A stretch of 29,888 nucleotides of DNA, taken from the IMG/VR virus record IMGVR_UViG_3300020401_000063, positions 1 through 29,888 of that record. One strand, 5' to 3'. The stretch's first letter is position 1, and the number at the start of each line of letters is the position of its first letter. Made by a program: the position numbers and the translations under genes. The DNA comes from a virus. Of the stretch, positions 27,601 to 29,888 are shown one piece after another. A model generated the notes under the pieces. It saw only the letters and a list, made by a program, of their open reading frames with translations, had not been told where the DNA came from and made no database searches.

Positions 27601-29888
27601 CTTGCATTAATAAGTCCGTCACCCTCGCCCTCTATAAATCCTGGGGCCACGTCATCAGCAGACTCTGAAAGGGTTCTAAGAACCCTGTTTAGCTCTGCAA
27701 GCTCTGCCTCAGATTGAATCCTGCCAATCGCCTTCAATTCTTTTTGTGATTGCGCGATTGTCTTGCCAGGATATCTTACATCTTCGGGAACAATAGAAGA
27801 CCTGAACGTCTGCAATCCTGCAAAAAACTCAGCATAAGTTTTTTGCATATCCCCTTGACCGACACGCGGCCAACCAACGCTCATTTCAATATAATCTATA
27901 GCATTTACAAAAGTTAATTTATCTACTTCGCCAGCTTTTTCTACTAAGCCGTTCAACAGTACATTGACATCATTTCTTCTGTCTCTCGGCAGAGGCATCT
28001 CATCTACTAACGACCTCAAGCCATCTATTTCTTCAACAAATTTTGTGGGTGACAGAGGCACAACCTGTTGAGACGCTTGTTGTGCCGTCAGATATGGACG
28101 GCTAATTTTATTTGGAGACCAAACCTCGAACTCTTCCGTAGCGACCTGGGAGTTGCGAGCGCCTTTCGTGTGACCAATTTCAAAATCTTCTATGTTTGCT
28201 TTGCCAAGCAAAGCCTCGATGCCCTTACCTTCGTCAATCTGGTTTTGCCCTATGACGCGTATCTTGCCTGTCTCTTTATTTCGCAGAGCAAGTCGCTTGC
28301 CATTAGTGCTTAATACAGGGACGTCTGGAATGTCTGATGCAACTGGCGTAAGACTGTTTTTGCCAGTTTGTTTTAGCGCTTGAGCGAACGCTCGCAAGTC
28401 ACCGTCTTCGTCAAACTGCGCCCTTGCTGTTTTTATAATGTCTTTATCCGCGCGCACTGGTACATCTGTGGATGTGTAGTGCGTTTGATTTGGCCCTTCA
28501 CCACGAGCCATACGCATGTTTGCTTCGTGCTTGTATGCCTTGTTGGTTATTGGGTCGTAAAAATACGTCTCACCTTTTTTTGCATGCTCAGGCTTAATAA
28601 TATTTTTCTTGCCGCCCGCCCTCGGAACTAGCGTTCCTTGGCCGTCGGCAATACGCTCACCGCCCGTCGAGACGTAAACCTGGACACCCGTATTTGGCAC
28701 AAGCCTTGTTTTTGTTTGCACGACCTCGCGCATAGCATTTGGGTTTTCGTCAGTTGGCGCTGGCACGTCAAAGCGTACTTCGTATTCTTCTTCGACCAAC
28801 TTATTTGCCGCGGCCACAGCGTTGTCGTAGCCGTAAATAGTTTTAGTGTCAGGGTCTAGCCCTTCTGGTACTGATGGCGCGCGCCCAATAAATTCGCCAC
28901 GTTTTAGGAAGCTCTGTATTCTGTTAAATGTGCTTCTGCCAGCGGTAGTTTCGGTTGGTGGGTTAGCAAGCGTTCCAGTTAAATCGCCGCTAGTTTTTTC
29001 GATTGGCTTGCCGCGCTCCTTCAGCACCCTTACGACAGCGGCAATCCTTGCTGTTGGTTCTGGCAAACCATTAGCCATCATATTTTTAGTAAGTTGTTTT
29101 ACTTTCTTTTGCTCTGTGCCTGTTAGCTCAACATTGCCTTGTATATTATCTTTATTAAAAGTTTTTCCGACCGTATCTTCGTCAACCGCTTCCATAAGCT
29201 CATTGAAAATACGCTCACCCTGCTCTGGGTCTTTTTTGATAAGGGCTAACCTTGCAACGTCTGGAGCTTGTTGGAGTATCTGACCGAACATTCCGTCAGT
29301 TTCATCGTCTAGCTCTTGTAAAACTTTTTCTGCGCGGGCTGTGTATGTCGTGTCAGGTGTTGCCCCTGCTTCGACGTCATCAAATTGTGTAAGAGCCTTA
29401 ACTAGATTGGGTCGTTTTATTTGTTTTATTGTTCCATCTTTTGATACAGGAATAGTACCATGGGCTATAGCTTCGGCTAAATCCTCTTCTGTTTTGCCAA
29501 GCTGTGATAAGACGTTCGCCACAGCCTGTCTTTGATTTTCGCTTCTATAATTAATTGTATCTGGCGTTAGCGGGCGTATTGGCCCTGCGGCTTCTTGTGG
29601 TAACGAAACAGCGGACTGGTCATCTGGAAGTCTTACGATTATTGCTCCGCTAGTTTTGTCTCGGTAGCCAGGTAGCAGAAACTCTCCGTCCTCCATATAA
29701 ACAAACTCAATAGGCGAGTCGTCTACTGGCTTCGTACTGTCTGGTTCAACACCAGTTTCTGGCGCTGTTGTTTCTGGCTCTACTACTTCGACAGGTTGAG
29801 ACGTAGCTGGCTCTGCCGCAGGCTGGTTGCCTTTGGACGCAATAACAGCGCGCACGTCTTTGACATTATATTTTTTGCCGCCTTTTGT
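21636..29888 (-). CDS. Giant virion-associated polyvalent-type protein with zincin motif (N-terminus outside window)
   Basis: This frame encodes at least 2750 residues and stays open to the right edge, so its start is not visible; a GTG at 29855 is only an internal candidate. Numbering from that GTG, the first 60 residues are Pro/Glu/Thr-rich. HELGH at 781-785, in a VTLHELGHWAYK context, is a zinc-metallopeptidase motif. A segment ending IGYDGL near 1778-1782, then TMFLMFEDKNNIKHAMAGEF, resembles the end of ADP-ribosyltransferase or toxin-like domains in large polyvalent proteins. The C-terminal 350 residues hold hydrophobic stretches and resemble an LPD38-type domain. Such proteins are packaged in the virion and injected with phage DNA to counter host defences and modify host proteins. 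It could also be a structural ejection protein. No virion RNA polymerase motifs were seen. Confidence 0.8.
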   Translation of the reverse strand, partial: TKGGKKYNVKDVRAVIASKGNQPAAEPATSQPVEVVEPETTAPETGVEPDSTKPVDDSPIEFVYMEDGEFLLPGYRDKTSGAIIVRLPDDQSAVSLPQEAAGPIRPLTPDTINYRSENQRQAVANVLSQLGKTEEDLAEAIAHGTIPVSKDGTIKQIKRPNLVKALTQFDDVEAGATPDTTYTARAEKVLQELDDETDGMFGQILQQAPDVARLALIKKDPEQGERIFNELMEAVDEDTVGKTFNKDNIQGNVELTGTEQKKVKQLTKNMMANGLPEPTARIAAVVRVLKERGKPIEKTSGDLTGTLANPPTETTAGRSTFNRIQSFLKRGEFIGRAPSVPEGLDPDTKTIYGYDNAVAAANKLVEEEYEVRFDVPAPTDENPNAMREVVQTKTRLVPNTGVQVYVSTGGERIADGQGTLVPRAGGKKNIIKPEHAKKGETYFYDPITNKAYKHEANMRMARGEGPNQTHYTSTDVPVRADKDIIKTARAQFDEDGDLRAFAQALKQTGKNSLTPVASDIPDVPVLSTNGKRLALRNKETGKIRVIGQNQIDEGKGIEALLGKANIEDFEIGHTKGARNSQVATEEFEVWSPNKISRPYLTAQQASQQVVPLSPTKFVEEIDGLRSLVDEMPLPRDRRNDVNVLLNGLVEKAGEVDKLTFVNAIDYIEMSVGWPRVGQGDMQKTYAEFFAGLQTFRSSIVPEDVRYPGKTIAQSQKELKAIGRIQSEAELAELNRVLRTLSESADDVAPGFIEGEGDGLINASASRNPLERTNQIELTRYEGVKPSLFVTLHELGHWAYKNILTPEDKLNFWNTAQKYIDQESGTVREMKLAQTMFNMGEEPGVRIAPDFQRRADHAGTFIYGGELRETTNAMDSPQEWFANQFASWAMNERLAPEFRQDSFWNKSRHMRQIARYVKSLVDFFINKKNIDPDLVPLFSKILPDNLQAAALHEGVMEPVTDAGKALHRVVEELTSYHEELLQSVISGNDDSIVFNAQLLANRLYGLAAPEQARSNQYGESGKPFMLLGRTHKLAQSLYQRIYAAMGRDVSTLSVSDAENLGFSYDAVSRNVTEDAERITQIVYGNRTEDGDPRFETSELIEIIINDARKKFNELSDEPIKMQGGYAGISFAPKKELKGYAKYSKQLRDGKRKKQRKQDKITKETRKNADVARTNKSPTVAQIDDGQAINYRTATPTQLADELGKYGETDYGKQVARQMKENERAHPISDEVEPQLIDSQVTLGAIEMEIAETQGISGTTISPGARAGLNVAQEKLSHRDPDKMNIMRTVFYRLANLTGAPRPTNRIHLAMMGVSDVNDVARRIDIQDPNSATPSIAPSNYLDEQIDIDSPEFSELRKKLRSLATNLSPKSEGAVGQKNAKAVVQDVITAVVIMDPTQTLHRDLWRRTFGTLAQGGQGKAITQENWDVALRELVVKTSKNMAGTDPNENLDPFVHTVKQHVAYILNGQMDKRIKQAHPSLDAYGNVFTSYSHSEGITPNIDKIFYPSRYDDEATGDLTGMKRTTEAFWNNSSQNRKDAINAFTGNTDPNNPPPLYILSTVDIAGKRPHVLGERGLMPQIMRHDRYGNGIMVRQLATQNTQDEYYESLTGPLRDGGATDTDLDTFNDLLEIKDIMDDTIMTLKARKVNSIETSTAEFPAGLHYDKQIDEVYVSKRVVEDQIDDMLKKFNVLPKPRYHPVYLGKANFFDFTIDRDYGLDDIPAIRQIMAGLDTRDAVDVQSAVNMIESRGYITGDALHMEFIDAIMDATQRSTGRPISRANASTKLNKVLQDIGYDGLKGHEERQSETMFLMFEDKNNIKHAMAGEFDDSRDSVGYIYNKDEVSRTNARIINTMAEQGQLNEGQTVTMEEQLRDAGVSANAAAGIGNMARGKLPNGRQQSAIRRAFNVGFGENSHNLRRFGLTWLADWIAPARMEGTGHYERLAARTSNHISPIFEALAGLQGGGGIKNWLRKASDFNIGKYGIHHALGVDQPRSYLKIVNAVRRGPESEAVKNLNAGERFAYKKVREMFRNIHYELTEAGVMVGTVKDYFPQVWSVEKILRDPENFKLSLARYFISEGERFRDEALTIDTALAKADSVYRRLVEEDGVYTPPEVASARENSGDHIDYQRLIRLDEFKEHLDDVGQYLENDLEAIISKYADNAVRRIDLAEKYGNEMHGFHDYMKVVAANDMATAIGELLSKKKVSKKVIVNAQTDYVDDKLEIRRESRMPFEGDEVAAQRAAQQLIALASKGEVAMRQFMDSFDTARGEPAFSKRIDAIIGAILDRQNMNGPLDRNKERFAQGTLDSLQRKGMAGYGIFSDYGHRTSKIMRNFNAITLLGSTVFTSFGDMILPLVRSGSLKAFTKGLGQYMTNPHYRKMTRNIGAALENQIHERMTGLYGADSSRNTVAFFNATLLSPWTGFWRSASSAVGHEWFKAEYAIALTNFNPRLDLAQQNRKFKSAYRILRAYGLDELLATNQRIDDFDSFIPDPSDSPQRADAKQRVQEAIIKFSNQTIFTPNANDIPLLAQSPIGQLIFQLKSFPLMMSRMGYDAGRLAVTADPMTGGGRRISPALMLATVAPLAGGAGANLIKDYVQARGEDDTRQPRDRSFNQIAESMGWDARLHGEVYGIDADKFMGWYIEGMVQMGGLGLFADILYQTAEQADNGVYGAQRILSVFGGPTAGAVMDGITFGQGVFSDENYKQRQAARIAATRIPVLGGYRDVRSGIVDAVAGPKKRTIPKSSFMQNWAKPK

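Noticed and set aside
21780-29535. Many rightward frames of 60-185 residues opposite the giant gene
   Set aside because: They are antisense to one long well-formed coding frame, have no ribosome sites in order, and share no operon spacing.
21636-29888. N4-type virion RNA polymerase
   Set aside because: Size fits, but I found no T7/N4-like polymerase motifs, and the zincin and polyvalent-type segments point elsewhere.
1-29888. CRISPR arrays, insertion sequences, transposases, tRNA or rRNA genes
   Set aside because: No regularly spaced repeats, no transposase motifs and no cloverleaf patterns were seen. The Cas4-like protein is explained by its recombination operon.

Overview
This window looks like part of a tailed double-stranded DNA bacteriophage genome, probably marine and infecting a Gram-negative (perhaps proteobacterial) host. 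The evidence is a terminase pair, a lysis cassette with a three-TM-type holin and an M15 endopeptidase, a phage recombination module, a tyrosine integrase, and tight Shine-Dalgarno-led gene packing with 4-8 bp start/stop overlaps. The integrase suggests a temperate phage, but no full-length CI-type repressor is visible. Both ends are cut inside genes: the left edge lies in the terminase large subunit, and the right edge lies in a giant gene that stays open to the last base.

Layout. (1) 1-945, leftward: terminase large subunit (partial), a small protein, and a terminase small-subunit-like protein. (2) 946-1331: a GC-rich divergent control region. (3) 1332-4868, rightward: one GC-rich small gene with its own terminator, then a chain of small overlapping unknown genes ending in a C5-methyltransferase-like protein. 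(4) 5054-8741, rightward: a CobS-like AAA+ ATPase and a CobT-like VWA protein that also carries an HEAGH metallopeptidase-like motif. (5) 8742-11323, rightward: small genes, then the integrase and its terminator. (6) 15324-11291, leftward: an HTH/zinc-ribbon regulator, small Lys/Cys-rich proteins, a fatty-acid desaturase, a coiled-coil membrane protein, holin, endopeptidase, and a 2OG-Fe(II) dioxygenase-like protein. (7) 15571-16201, rightward: a RuvC-like resolvase and a small protein. (8) 18339-16242, leftward: a Cro-like HTH protein and a Prim-Pol/helicase fusion. (9) 18433-21643, rightward: a coiled-coil protein, Sak4-like ATPase, SSB-like protein, Cas4-like Fe-S nuclease, a coiled-coil protein and a DUF3310 protein. 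(10) 29888-21636, leftward: a protein of at least 2750 residues with a zincin motif, resembling the large polyvalent proteins injected by phages.

How the genes fit together. Prim-Pol/helicase, Sak4, SSB, the Fe-S nuclease and RuvC would form a replication and recombination set that resolves branched DNA before packaging by the terminase. The leftward late genes handle packaging, lysis and the giant virion-associated protein. The CobS/CobT-like pair, the desaturase and the dioxygenase are accessory functions that probably alter host proteins, membranes or small molecules.

Two sequence-wide signals stand out from reading the bases. GATC appears to be absent and CCGG nearly absent over almost 30 kb, while words of the same composition such as GGCC are common. 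AGACGT/ACGTCT appears several-fold over-represented. A two-hairpin leader element is duplicated ahead of two rightward transcription units, near 1247 and 4892.
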